Below, in pieces: positions 37,666-49,286 of a stretch of DNA of 64,000 nucleotides. The stretch comes from Juglans regia. Lineage: Eukaryota; Streptophyta; Magnoliopsida; Fagales; Juglandaceae. The stretch covers positions 21,996,623 through 22,060,622 of the forward strand of contig NC_049909.1 in NCBI RefSeq assembly GCF_001411555.2, in the 5' to 3' direction. A model generated the notes under the pieces. That model searched no databases. It was given only the letters and a program-made list of their open reading frames with translations, and was not told the DNA's origin. Within the stretch, counting starts at the first letter, position 1. Each line of letters begins with the position of its first letter. The position numbers and the translations under genes are program-made.

Positions 37666-38797
37666 TTTTATTTTATTTTTTTGTCTTTTTTAACTTCATA
37701 TTTGACCCACTTTTTTAAAAAAAATATATAATTTGTGGGCTTTCAAATTTCAACTTTCTCAATATTACAATCTAAACTAAATAGAAGACCTGGACATGCA
37801 TGCAATATCAATCTAATGTTATCATTATACTAAAAGAACATGCAAACAAAAACCTGCATTACAAAAGTTTCGAATGGCCAAACTTACTGATATCCACATC
37901 ATCCATTATCCATATCCTCATATCCACATCCAACTAAATATTAATCACTACAATAAACATCCACATATCACACCTACCATCTATCATCCACATCTATTAT
38001 AATAATAGATACTTACACTACTACAATAACATGCATCAAAAATTAAAAAAAAAAAGTCCTATTTTTACATGTACTTCCATCATCTAGATTCTAGATTCCA
38101 TATCCTGATATCCACATCATTCTAACAAAAAAGAAATCCAAAATGTTCTAAGAGCCAACCAAAATAAATGTTCCAACAACATTTAAATATTTAATTACAA
38201 ACTTTCAAATGCACCAAAATAAAATAAATTACAAGCTTCCAAATTACAATATTCTAAATGCCCAACAAATGAATCAAAATATATTAAATGTTACAAATTT
38301 CCAAATGTTCTAACTTCCAACTTTCAAGTTGTGCCTGAAAAAAAAATGAAAATATTAGTAAGAAAAACAACCCAACTTTAATATCATATGAAAAATAAAT
38401 TTAAACAAACATAAAAAGCATGTATATTATATCTTTTTAGGAAGATGCAAAATCTTACATAGTTGTAATATTCTCAAAAAGCCTATTAGGAGGAATGGAT
38501 CCATTTAGTTTTTTTGAACTAAGGTCTCGGAAACTTAAATAAATATGGACCAATGGTATAAACAAAGTAGAAGTAGATAGCATAGTTGTCTTTGAAAAGT
38601 AAACAGAATTTAGCATGAAGCATCTAGTATTTTGGATAGTAGCTCAAACCTCAAAGGCTCAATATGTCAAATTGTCAATCATCTTCACGAAGTAAGTTGG
38701 CCATACCAGTGATTAATTCTACATTAAGATGTTAAAGTATAAGAGGTTAGTATCAGAAAATGTCAAAATCAACATATATAACAACTTAAAAAAATCT

Positions 38798-41010
38798 CTA
38801 AATACCTGAGTCTAACTTATAACTCTCTGCATCATCAATGGCATCCGTATAATTTTGACTCAAGCATATAGGAGTTGATTTCAACCAGTTTTGCGTGCAC
38901 ACAAGAGCTTCGACAGTTCTAGGAGCCAAAGAACTCTTAAATGGATCCAGGACACGGCTTCCTGTGCTAAATGCCGACTCAGATGCAACGGTGGTGATCG
39001 GAATGGCCAAGATATCTCTTGCCATTAGGGCAAGAACTAGATATTTGCTTGAGTTGACTTTCCACCATACCAAAATTTCAAAATTCCCCGTAGGAATCTC
39101 AACATCCTCCAACAAATACCGCTCTAGTTCAGACTTACAATCCATCAAGGATGCTGATTTTTTATCTTTATGGAATTCGAACAAAAAGTCCATGGGATCA
39201 TCATCATTACCGGTACCACTATTACTCCCCATTGATGCACTAGCCTCACCACTCCGACTCCAATTTGACTTAGACCCAGTTACGCTGCCACCACAAAACC
39301 CTACATATTGTTCATATAAATATTCCATATCTCTCTTGAGGAGTACAACAAACTCCTCACCCCTCTCATCCCCCAATGTTTTGTTGAACCAATATGCTTG
39401 AGCAACTAATTTGTACCGTGGATCAAGAATGGCAGCAACAAACAACAATCGATTTATTTTTTCAAGATCACCCCAATATTTATTATATTTTGTCTTCATT
39501 CTCAAAGCCATTGAACTCAAGCGTCGATTACTATTGGTACAAAAAACATTCAAATTTTTATGAATATTAATGAGCTCTTGGACATACAAATTTGATGTAA
39601 CATATAGTGTACTAGAAATACGCATGGTGACATTATAAAATACATGAAGAAACTTCGAAAAGTGACATTATGGTCATCCCAATCATCTTCGAAAAGTTTC
39701 TTATGGTCTCCCAATCATCAGCCTCAGGAGCTCCTAGACCCTTTTTCCCATGCCCATCCTCAGATAAATAAACTCTTGAGTAGGGATCCTCATCAAGCAA
39801 AAGTTGGAAGGCTTTTTGATACTTCTCAGCCACGTCCAACATAAGAAAAGTCGAGTTCCATCTAGTAGGCACGTCGAGACACAAGAAACTAGAACATGGC
39901 ACTTTTGACCTATCAACACAAGACTTGAAAGTGGCAAGTCTTTGGGGAGAAGACTTCACATACTTAATCAGATTTCTGACTCTTATGATCGAGTCATCAA
40001 CATCTTTCAAACCTTCACTCACAACAAGGTTTAAGATGTGTGCCGTACACCTCATGTGAATAAACTCGTGAGCTGCAACACAATCCTCACTTCCTATTTC
40101 CCTTGTTCTCAACCAATCAATAGCAGAGTCGTTAGAGGTAGCATTGTCCACCGTAATTGTGAGGATTTTATCAATGCCCCAATCAAGCATACACTCCTCC
40201 AACTCCCTCCCAATCGTTGCCCCCTTGTGGTCGCTAATCCGAACGAATGAAATGATCCGCTTCTGCAACTTCCAATCACCATCAATAAAGTGAGCGGTCA
40301 CACACATGTAATTAATATTTTGGATAGAAGTCCAAGTGTCAGTGGTCAGGCACACTCTTTGTTTGGTGGTCAAAAACATTTTCTTCAAGCTATCTTTCTC
40401 TTTCAAAAATAGCCTCATACAGTCACGCATTACGATAAATCGAGAAGGAATTAGAAACCTAGGATCAAGGGATTTAGTGTATTCCTGAAACCCTTGGCCC
40501 TCAACAACCCTAAAGGGTAACTCATCCACTATCACCATCCTAGCAAGGGCTGCCCGGATTTTTTTCTCATTGTACTTGGTCATCCCTAAGGTTCTTCTCC
40601 CCTTGGCCTTCAATTCTTGCTTCCGGGACCAAGAATGTTTGAGTGTTGTCCAACTTACTCTTACGGTTTTTGGGACAAAGTTGGATGTGTGTTTTCATGG
40701 CCGAAGTGCCTTGCCTTTTGGGATGGCATTTCCATTGCCTCCCACAATGGTTACAAGTAGCTATAGGCTCTTCAGGATCACAATCGGGCACTCTTGTGAA
40801 GTGGACCCATACTAAAGACCTATTCTTAGGAACTCTACTACTAGGTGGAGGGCGAGGGTTAGAACAGAAGGCACTAGGAGTGCCTACCGAAGATTCTATT
40901 GGTCCGGTGGACTCTTCAACCATGGGACAAGGAGCATCAATAGGCTGTTCAGGGATGCCAGGAGAAGATGCAGCTGTGGATGTAGAAGTGTTTCTGCCTT
41001 CTATATTCAT
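38798..41010 (-). pseudogene. hAT transposase (BED finger, RICESLEEPER-like), frame-broken
   Basis: Read from high to low coordinates. The first frame (41010-40567) has a BED-type zinc finger (CNHCGRQWKC, then HIQLC). The second (40613-39633) has the RNase H-like transposase core, with LTTDTWTSIQNINYMCVTAH and ITVDNATSNDSAIDW. The third (39625-38798) has DPRYKL and the hAT C-terminal dimerisation motif ASESAFSTGSRVL. Together these cover a full-length RICESLEEPER/DAYSLEEPER-like transposase. The frame changes once near 40590 (one-base indel) and once at 39654-39719, where an imperfect 34/32-bp tandem duplication shifts it. Apart from these, conservation is high, so inactivation looks recent. 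It could also be spliced around, but no clear intron was found. Confidence 0.88.
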
Positions 41011-41539
41011 GATTTAAGAACTAACATACAACAAACAAACAAAATAATACGGTTAAGACAATCACTAAAACAGCCAAACACAGCCCCAAAAGCATAATAC
41101 AAACTCATTAACTCAACTTGTGGATGTTTTACAATCACTAAAACATAAATATATTTGAGAAAATATATACTCATCTAAAACAGAAAAATAGAAAAAAAAA
41201 TCAGACCCAACATTCAACAACATGAACGAAAACACCACTGGCACTAAAACAACATCAAAAATTACATATAAAAATTACATATAAAATTACTAAACCACTG
41301 ACAGCAAGATGTTGTTTGCCTAATACAAATAAAACCATCATTTATAGAGTGAAATTAAACACATCAAAATCAGAATCGTTGCAATCTCTTTAGCTTTCCA
41401 TGTTCAAATCCTTCTACATCAGACTATTCGTACAGCTAGGAATGAATTATAGAACCAACAAAAATCAATATTATCAACCTCAAAGATTCGAAAAAATCAA
41501 CATTATCAACCTCAAAAATTTGATTAAAGAACAAAGATG

Positions 41540-41860
41540 GATTTGGGTAACCTACCAAGAGGAGCTGCGGCCTGCGTGAGAGGAGGGTTGCGCGAGACGG
41601 CGAGAGAGGGGCTCTGCGAGAGGGCCGTGCGAGGGAGACGCTGCGCGAGAGAGGGGTTGTGCCTGCGCGAGAGAGGGGTTGCGCGAGAGAGGGGTTCTGC
41701 GATAGGGCTGCGCGAGGGACGGGCTTCGCGAGAGGGAGGAGTTTTGCGAGAGGGAGGAGTTGTGCGAGAGAGCTGCACCGGCTGCGGCGCTGCGCGAGAG
41801 AGAGGGCGATTGGCGAGAGAACCGAGAGGGCTGTGGCGCTGCGAGAGAGAGAGGGTGCGA
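41540..41860. repeat. GC-rich GCGAGAGAGGGGTT repeat
   Basis: Imperfect repeats of GCGAGAGAGGGGTTGTGC and related strings, in what would be the 5' leader of the hAT transposase. Because of the repeat all frames on both strands stay open, producing Arg-rich or Ser/Leu/Pro-rich pseudo-proteins that should not be taken as genes. Confidence 0.7.
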
Positions 41861-41949
41861 GTTCGAAGTTGGAACCCGTAGGCTGCACTGCAGACCTAAA
41901 TTCAATACCCTCCCAGGTATCCAACGGCGCCGTTTTTGCTGTAATGAAT

Positions 41950-43390
41950 AGGTTTTTTTTTTAAAAAAATTTTATAATGAATAGTTACTATAGTAATATA
42001 CTAATATACATTATATACTAATTAATATGAATCTATTTTATATTATATATATATATGAAGATTCATAAAAAAATATATGATATATATTATTATATATGAA
42101 TATTAGTTATACTAATAGTTATATTAGTATTAGACTATTAGTTATTATTAATACTATATATTATACTAATAGTGATATTAATACTATATAATATATATAG
42201 TTATAGTTATAGTCATTTAGTATAACTATATTAGTATAAGTTATAGTGATTTAGTATAATTATGATACTACAAGTTATAACTATAGTCTATATTAGTATT
42301 AGAATTAGTTGTAGTGATTAGAATAATTATATATTAATATTTGCTATAATGATTTTAATTTAGTATAACTATATAATAGTATTAGTATATTAGTATTAGT
42401 ATTAATATTAGTTATACTAGTAGTGATATTAGTTATATTAATAGTTATATTAGTATTAGACTATTAGTTATTATTAATACTATATATTATACTAATAGTG
42501 ATATTAATACTATATAATATATATAGTTATAGTTATAACTATAACTATATTAGTATAAGTTATAGTGATTTAGTATAATTATGATACTACAAGTTATAAC
42601 TATAGTCTATATTAGTATTAGAATTAGTTGTAGTGATTAGAATGATTTTAATTTAGTATAACTATATAATAGTATTAGTATATTAGTATTAGTATTAATA
42701 TTAGTTATACTAGTAGTGATATTAGTTATACTAGTAGTGATATTATTAATTTAGTATAACTATATAATAGTATTAGTATATTAGTATTATACTGACTATA
42801 TCACTGATTGTATTAGACTATTAGTACACTTAATGTCTAATACTAGTATATTACTATAGTTAATAACTTAATAGTATCATATAGTAATATAGTATTAGTA
42901 ATTGTCAAATTGATACTACATTAATTTATATAGTCATTTATATATAGGCTTAAAGTGGTTTACTAATTTATATATAGTAATTAATACTATTAGACTATTA
43001 GTAATTTATATGAATAATACTTTAGTTATTATACATTAGTATTATATGTTATTATAAATTTATAGATTAGTGTTTATACATTAGTATTACAATATTACAT
43101 GTCGATGTCATTATTCATCTTAGTGTTTATAGTATATTATATATACATTAGTTATTAGTATTATATGCTATTATATTTATACATTAGTAATTTAGTGTTA
43201 CATGGTAGTAATATTGTAAATTTGTAATAGTATGATATTTACATATAGTCATATACTAAACTATTATTAGTCAATTTAGTCTATATATTATAGTATAAAT
43301 ATATTATTTAACTAGTATATTATTGAGTTTAACTAACTATATAAGATATAGTTGTATAAAATTTAAATAATTAATATATAGAAAAACACA
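41950..43390. repeat. Low-complexity AT block with an internal duplication
   Basis: Built almost wholly from TTAGTATTAGTAT, TATAGTTATAG and similar words. A roughly 240-bp stretch starting ATATTAGTATTAGACTATTAG at 42121 recurs at 42446, a 325-bp offset. It has no coding capacity and lies inside the hAT element. Confidence 0.75.
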
Positions 43391-43410
43391 TATTTTATAA
43401 AATATGTATA

Positions 43411-43620
43411 AAATCGGAGGCGGAGGCGGAGGGCGACGTCGGAGGCGGATTCGGAGGCGGAGGCGGAGGATCGGAGTCGGATCGGAGCGGAGTCGGAGTC
43501 GGATCTTCAATGGATCCGACTCCGACTCCGACTCCGACTTCCAAGAAGAAAAAACCTCCGACTCCGACTCCGACAAGTTGGAGCCGGAGCGGAGCCGGAT
43601 TCGGAGTCGGATTGTCGGAT
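43411..43620. repeat. Right subterminal repeats of the hAT element
   Basis: Dense GGAGGCGGAGGCGGAG, CCGACTCCGACTCCGACT and GAGTCGGA motifs, in both orientations, next to the right terminus. They are longer and more varied than at the left end. The repeats keep frames open on both strands; those are not genes. Confidence 0.75.
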
Positions 43621-43643
43621 TTTTGCTCAGCCCTATTTCCCAT

Positions 43644-46240
43644 TCATGCTCTTCAAGAAACCGATCTCAAGAGATGAAAGGTAATTGATACCCACAAGTC
43701 CCATTGCCCTCTCAAGAGATGAAAGGATCGATTGTGTAATCCAGAGCAAACCACCCATGACCTTGCTTTCCATTTACATCATGGCTTTCCATTTACATCG
43801 TAGGTCTTTTGCCCCTTTGGATATACAAGGGCTATATTGGTTGAATTATCAAGCCTAATATCAGAGAGGCTGTGCCATTTGATTAGCAAATGAGCTCGAC
43901 TCAGGAAACAGCCCCGAGAACCTGCCTCGGGCTATTAAGTGGTTGTTTACCTGCAATCAAGTATAGCATCACATAATCTATCTTTCAATGTACTGAAATA
44001 AAAGATTAAATCTATTGCCAGTGATGAATTTGAGCTTCTAAAATAAATTTCTTCAATTGGAAAAGTACTTCCTTTGAAAGAAATTCGGATATTAGAACTT
44101 ACTACTTCGATCCCATTCATACAAAATTATCCATCCTTTCTTCTTTCTTAAAATTAGAATGTACCTTTCTTTTCAATATAGCTCCAAAAACATATAAACT
44201 TTAATTAGTAAAAAAATAATATTTACCATTTAATGTCAGCCATTTCTGTGATGGTGGAGCCACTTCAGATTTCTTCCCTAAAGTTGAATGGATCAACAAA
44301 GAACTTTCCAAGTCATAGAGAACTTGCAGCAAACAACTTATCTCCACTAGTTTCTTTTATCTCCTTGAAACTTGTAGCAAATAGAGAACTTTCAAAGAAT
44401 CGCTTCGTGGGAGAGGAGAATCGGGAGGGGAGAGGAGAGGAAGAGCAGAGAATCGGGAGGAGAGAGAGGAGAGGGATAGAGTTGATTGCATGAGGTAAGA
44501 TCCATTGGAAGAAAAATACATTTCATACATGTTGCAATCCTATTGGCTGGTGTGCAAATAGGTGTTACACCCGACCCATTTTGAGCTTTTCCCTATTCCT
44601 AGTCTAGTGATCTAGTACTCTAGCTTTCCACAAATTCATACGAGTCCAATCGAAGCCCACGTATGGGAGTCGCTGGCCATGAAACAAATAAAGCATATGC
44701 GACGCTGAAAGGCAGGTACATCGATCTAGCTAGTATCCCATGTAATATTCCTAATTCGTGCAGGCCAGGCTCTTCATGCACCTCTAATTTTGCAGCCGAG
44801 CGCCTTATAAATAAGATTTATATATCGCCCCAGCGTCGATTAATTCTCACCACACACACACACACACACACGTACATGAAGGGAGATGGCTTAAACAAAT
44901 TTCGAAATTAGTAGGCCAGTCGATCGAGCTCATTGGTCTATATCAACATATCTTTGGGTCCCTAAGATCAGCTTCTTTTGGCAAGTAATCAAAATTCTTG
45001 GACCATACTGCAAGCAGATGTTGACACTGTATGAACTCTTATAATTTGGACCATATATATATAATCATCGGCGGTGATCATGATAACTAGGAAATGTGCA
45101 GAGAGATCAGTTTTGCTTGTGCGGCATGCGAAATGAGTCGTCTTCTTGACTCTTCCAATCAATACCAAATGAAAGCAAAAGGGCTGAAAGCAGTCGAACA
45201 TCGATCATTTGCTAAGCACTGATCATCATCTCACATCTTGTCACAAGTGATCACATAAACGTATGCTAGCTAACTATATATGAATCGGAATCATGCATAT
45301 ATATTCCATATTCTGCTCCTCCACGATCGAGCACGTTTACATCCTTTACATGATTAGAGCTATAATTCTTCTGGAAAAAAAAAAGAGTCGTGCTTTATAT
45401 ATCATGACTAGAGGCTAGAGCTATAATTGATCTTGATCATGAACACGCGCGGTAGTAATTCCAGTTTTCACATTTTCCTGAACTACGTCATAATTCAGTC
45501 CCCCGGAGAGATCCATAACATATCTTGTTAGTCATGCATTAGCATATATAAAACCGGCGATCGACATGCAGTAAGCTGTCGCCACTCGGTGTATCTATCA
45601 GTGATTGCAGCCATGCACGCACAATGCAACATACCCATCTATATATGATAATTATCGAATCCAGCATGCAATTGCTCCAAGCAGTGACATTTCAGATCAT
45701 GATATCATGTTTCTCTGGTACTCTTTTTAAGTGTTACTGGCATATTGGACGTACAAAGCCCTTACAATCGATCGATGTTGTCCGAAAGTAGCAATTTTAG
45801 GCACACTTTCGGATATTTCATCACCACACCGCGCCCACACACTTGCACGTTTCTCTCTCTCTGTGATTAAGTGAGAAAACTAGAGTTGTTTTTTTTAGGA
45901 CAAGTGGGGATACTCCATCACATTTCCAGTAGATACGCACCCAATTAAAAGTGCGTCAATCATGTGATGTTGACGCGATGATCTAATAACATAGACCAAG
46001 TTAACGGTAAAGGGTTCATTTGTTTCCCCGTAAAATGGGGCAGAAAATGGCTTATCCATTCGCAATAAAACGTAATGGCCTGAGAACTAAATTATTGTTT
46101 CCTTTAACACGTTACAATCTGCTCTCTTAACATTTTTCTTGCACATGATCTGTTTTTCATATCTCTCTTCCCCATTAGCGTCACATGATGCAGCCTAGCT
46201 GCATGCATGTCCTATATACCCAGCCACCGAATTCAGCAGA

Positions 46241-46276
<36 letters not shown>

Positions 46277-47002
46277 GTTGACAAACATTATTGACAAGAG
46301 AATTCTGTTGACACTAACTCGATTGGTTTGGATCTTGATTTTGATCATGATCAAGAGGTGTCGAAAGGAAAGCAAGCCATCCAGGTTCTTCCAATGTAAT
46401 TTCATCAGATCAACTAATTCCGACAGGGAAAAATAAAATAAAAATAAACGTAAAATTAAAAAAGAAAAAGACACTGTTGTCAATAAATTATGCTAGTGTA
46501 GTACTTATGATAAGTTGTCCGAAAAGCTTGGGAAAATTACATATAATATCAGCAATTAATTAGCTAGAAAACTTAGTAAGACTTTTTGCATGAAATGACT
46601 TTTTATGAAGATCATATGATGAAGATGGAAGGTTTGATGAAGTTTTGATATATGAAGATGGGCTGTAAAGACATTAATTTATTGCTGCATGTGGCTGCTA
46701 ATGCTAGCTAACGTTCGAAAGCTTTAATTTTCAGAACTTCTTTGTGGTCCGCATGCAATTAATTAATTCTCTTTTTTGACGGTTCAAAATGAGTGATCCC
46801 AAAAGTCAACTACGTACATTAAACTTTATTAATTTTTACGATGATCTTAAACTATAGACATAATATTTTTAAATGGGGTTTGGAAAGAATTTAATGCAAA
46901 TCAAGACGGATTGACGTTTGCTGGTAGTAGTTTAAGATGAACGTAGAAGTACATGAATTGAATACTGATCAGATCCAGAGCATCAGACATTAATTAGAAA
47001 TA

Positions 47003-47036
<34 letters not shown>

Positions 47037-47636
47037 ATTCATATTATATATCGTACAGGTCGGTTTGGAATATATATGGCTACAATAATCCCTACATGTA
47101 TTAATCATACAACTTCACAGATTGCAACATTACACCAATGGAGCAATATATTCCAAAGGACAAAAACCGCGCGCATTGATTGCAACATCAACATCATTAA
47201 CACGCGTGAACAAGAATGTGCCCCACCAGCAGCTAGCTGGATAACTATGATCATATATATATATATATATATTGGTCAAAAACTATAGAAATAAAAATAA
47301 AATCACCGGAAATTGCCAGGCTGTTTTTGAACTTTAATGTTGGTGCTGTAACGTCGATCGTCGATGTCTGATCAGGATGGAAATTATTACCTTGGATCGA
47401 ACTCATCATGAATTGACGACCACGTGCGCGCCAAGAGTTTTTCTTTGATACAACTCATGTACTATATATAATAACATTCTCTTTATTAATTTGAGTACTC
47501 CTGAGGTTGTAGGGTAAAAGAAAATATTAATTTATAAAAGAATTTTGATTTTTGAATTTCTTTTATAACTATAATGATCAGTTTTACTGCAATATTAACA
47601 TGTACATATAGATCATGTGCAATTCCATATATATGC

Positions 47637-47673
<37 letters not shown>

Positions 47674-47818
47674 GAGTACGTACTCTTTAGTTGTTTTCCT
47701 AACAATTAATTAATGCCCATGCCATGCCATGCCTTACAAAACCGTGCGTGATCATGGGAATTTCTCATTCACGTACGCATGTTGTTATTCTCCAATATTG
47801 TGAATTATTCCACTTTTA
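43644..47818. other. Intergenic DNA, no gene recognised
   Basis: AT-rich DNA with frequent GATC and ATATAT words. Noted inside: a repeated GGCTTTCCATTTACATC near 43764-43800, a GA-rich patch at 44400-44475, a (CA)n run at 44850-44871, a (CT)n run at 46233-46264, and TA runs near 46990-47030 and 47238-47269. No open frame resembles a known protein and I saw no precursor of a familiar plant microRNA. Confidence 0.5.
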
Positions 47819-48020
47819 GGGTGAGTTTGGATGTTAAAGTGAGTTGAGTTGAGTTGAGTTGAGTTGAGATGATAAAATATTGTTAGAATATTATTTTTTA
47901 ATATTATTATTATTTTAGAATTTGAAAAAGTTGAATTGTTTATTATATTTTGTATTAGAATTTGAAAAAATTATAATAATGAATTGAGATGAGTTGAGAG
48001 TATTTTATAATCCAAACGCA
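47819..48020. repeat. MITE (family A) with GAGTT pentamer expansion
   Basis: The left end GGGTGAGTTTGGATGTTAAA is inverted in the right end (TTTTATAATCCAAACGCAG). Near the left end, GAGTT is repeated about five times (47842-47868). The interior has TATTATTTTAGAATTTGAAAA-type sequence. Confidence 0.6.
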
Positions 48021-49244
48021 GCGATTGTTTTCAAAATAGGTTAATTCACTTAAATATATATATATATATATAATATTATGGATTTTATCAAAATTACGTG
48101 AGTCTACATTAAAATAAAATAAAAAACCCGGAATTTATCAACGTAACTAGGTTTGCATTTACTTAAATAAACAAGGACACCGAGGTGAGTACAAATGTAG
48201 TACTTTATGATGATCAGTTATCACATGTTTTCATTTCTGTTTTTTTGGATAAGTGCATGACTAAATGTTTTTGATAAGTAGTAATCACGTATTCATGAAC
48301 CTGGTAGTATTCCATTTTGCAGTGAATTTCAATTAATATCTTTTTTTTTTTTTTACAAGTAGCACTGATCACTGTGATTTTTTTAATCTAAGTCTTAAGC
48401 ATTGGATCATCACATCTATATATATATATATATATATATACACAATATTGGAGAATATGATAAAGTAAATATATATATATATATACTTGCCATATTCTAC
48501 CAATTAAGAAAGTACTGCTAAAATGGTTTCATGAGTTTCACTGTCTTGGCTTGATCAGCTTTAAATACCAGTAAGAAGAAGAAGAAGAAGAAGCTAGCAG
48601 ATGAAAAGGAGAGATCGTCTTTTTGCTGCCTTCTTGTTGTATTTATAAAATTTACTTCGGACTGATCATCGTCTTGGATCACGAGCCTGCAACATGTCTG
48701 AGGAAGAAAGGACTGTACCTGATCAGCGGCCTGTTTCACAGTTTTACTATATCTTTCGTCAATTTCCTAGTGAGTTACAGACTTTCTGTACTTATTGGCA
48801 TTCGCTTATCTAAGTTAGTTAGATATAAAATATGATAAATTTTATTAAAAAAAAGTTGCATTAAATTAGATAAAGTAAAAAGTGGAAAGTTTTGACTTAT
48901 AATAAATAGATGTGTTTTTTTAAATTTGTAGGACTATTATTCATTAATCAAATCTATTTTTTAATCTCTAATAATTTTTTTTATTCACGTTTAATCTATA
49001 ACCATCTTGTAATAATAATGTAAGAATCAAATTAAATTATTAATTAACATATGGTTAGTATAATTATAAAATATGAAAAAAAATAAAAATATTATTATTT
49101 TGATGAATTAAATGGCTAATCTAATGTGGAGTTATGGATAAGGAAGTTTTAAATATATAAAAAATATATATTTGTCATCAAATTTTAAAGATAAATTTAA
49201 CGAGTCCAATGCTAATACTCTTAGAATAGCTAGACGTGAGAGTT

Positions 49245-49286
<42 letters not shown>

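Larger units (their letters stand above)
37543..43635 (-). mobile_element. Complete hAT transposon, 6.1 kb
   Basis: The ends are TAGGGCTGAGCA and TGCTCAGCCCTA, a perfect 12-bp terminal inverted repeat. TTTCCCAT is duplicated exactly at 37535-37542 and 43636-43643, the 8-bp signature of hAT insertion. Just inside both ends lie arrays of CCGACT/AGTCGG repeats (37567-37665 and 43411-43620). The interior carries a hAT transposase relic on the minus strand, a GC-rich leader repeat (41540-41860) and an AT-rich block (41950-43390). The perfect duplication and ends suggest recent movement, but the transposase here is frameshifted, so mobilisation would have needed help from another copy. Confidence 0.92.

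Noticed and set aside
41436..41964. Long Arg-rich (+) and Ser/Leu/Pro-rich (-) open frames
   Set aside because: They come from the GCGAGAGAGGGG repeat, which keeps all frames open; composition is that of the repeat.
43337..43688. Ser/Asp-rich and Arg-rich frames on both strands
   Set aside because: Product of the CCGACT subterminal repeats of the hAT element.
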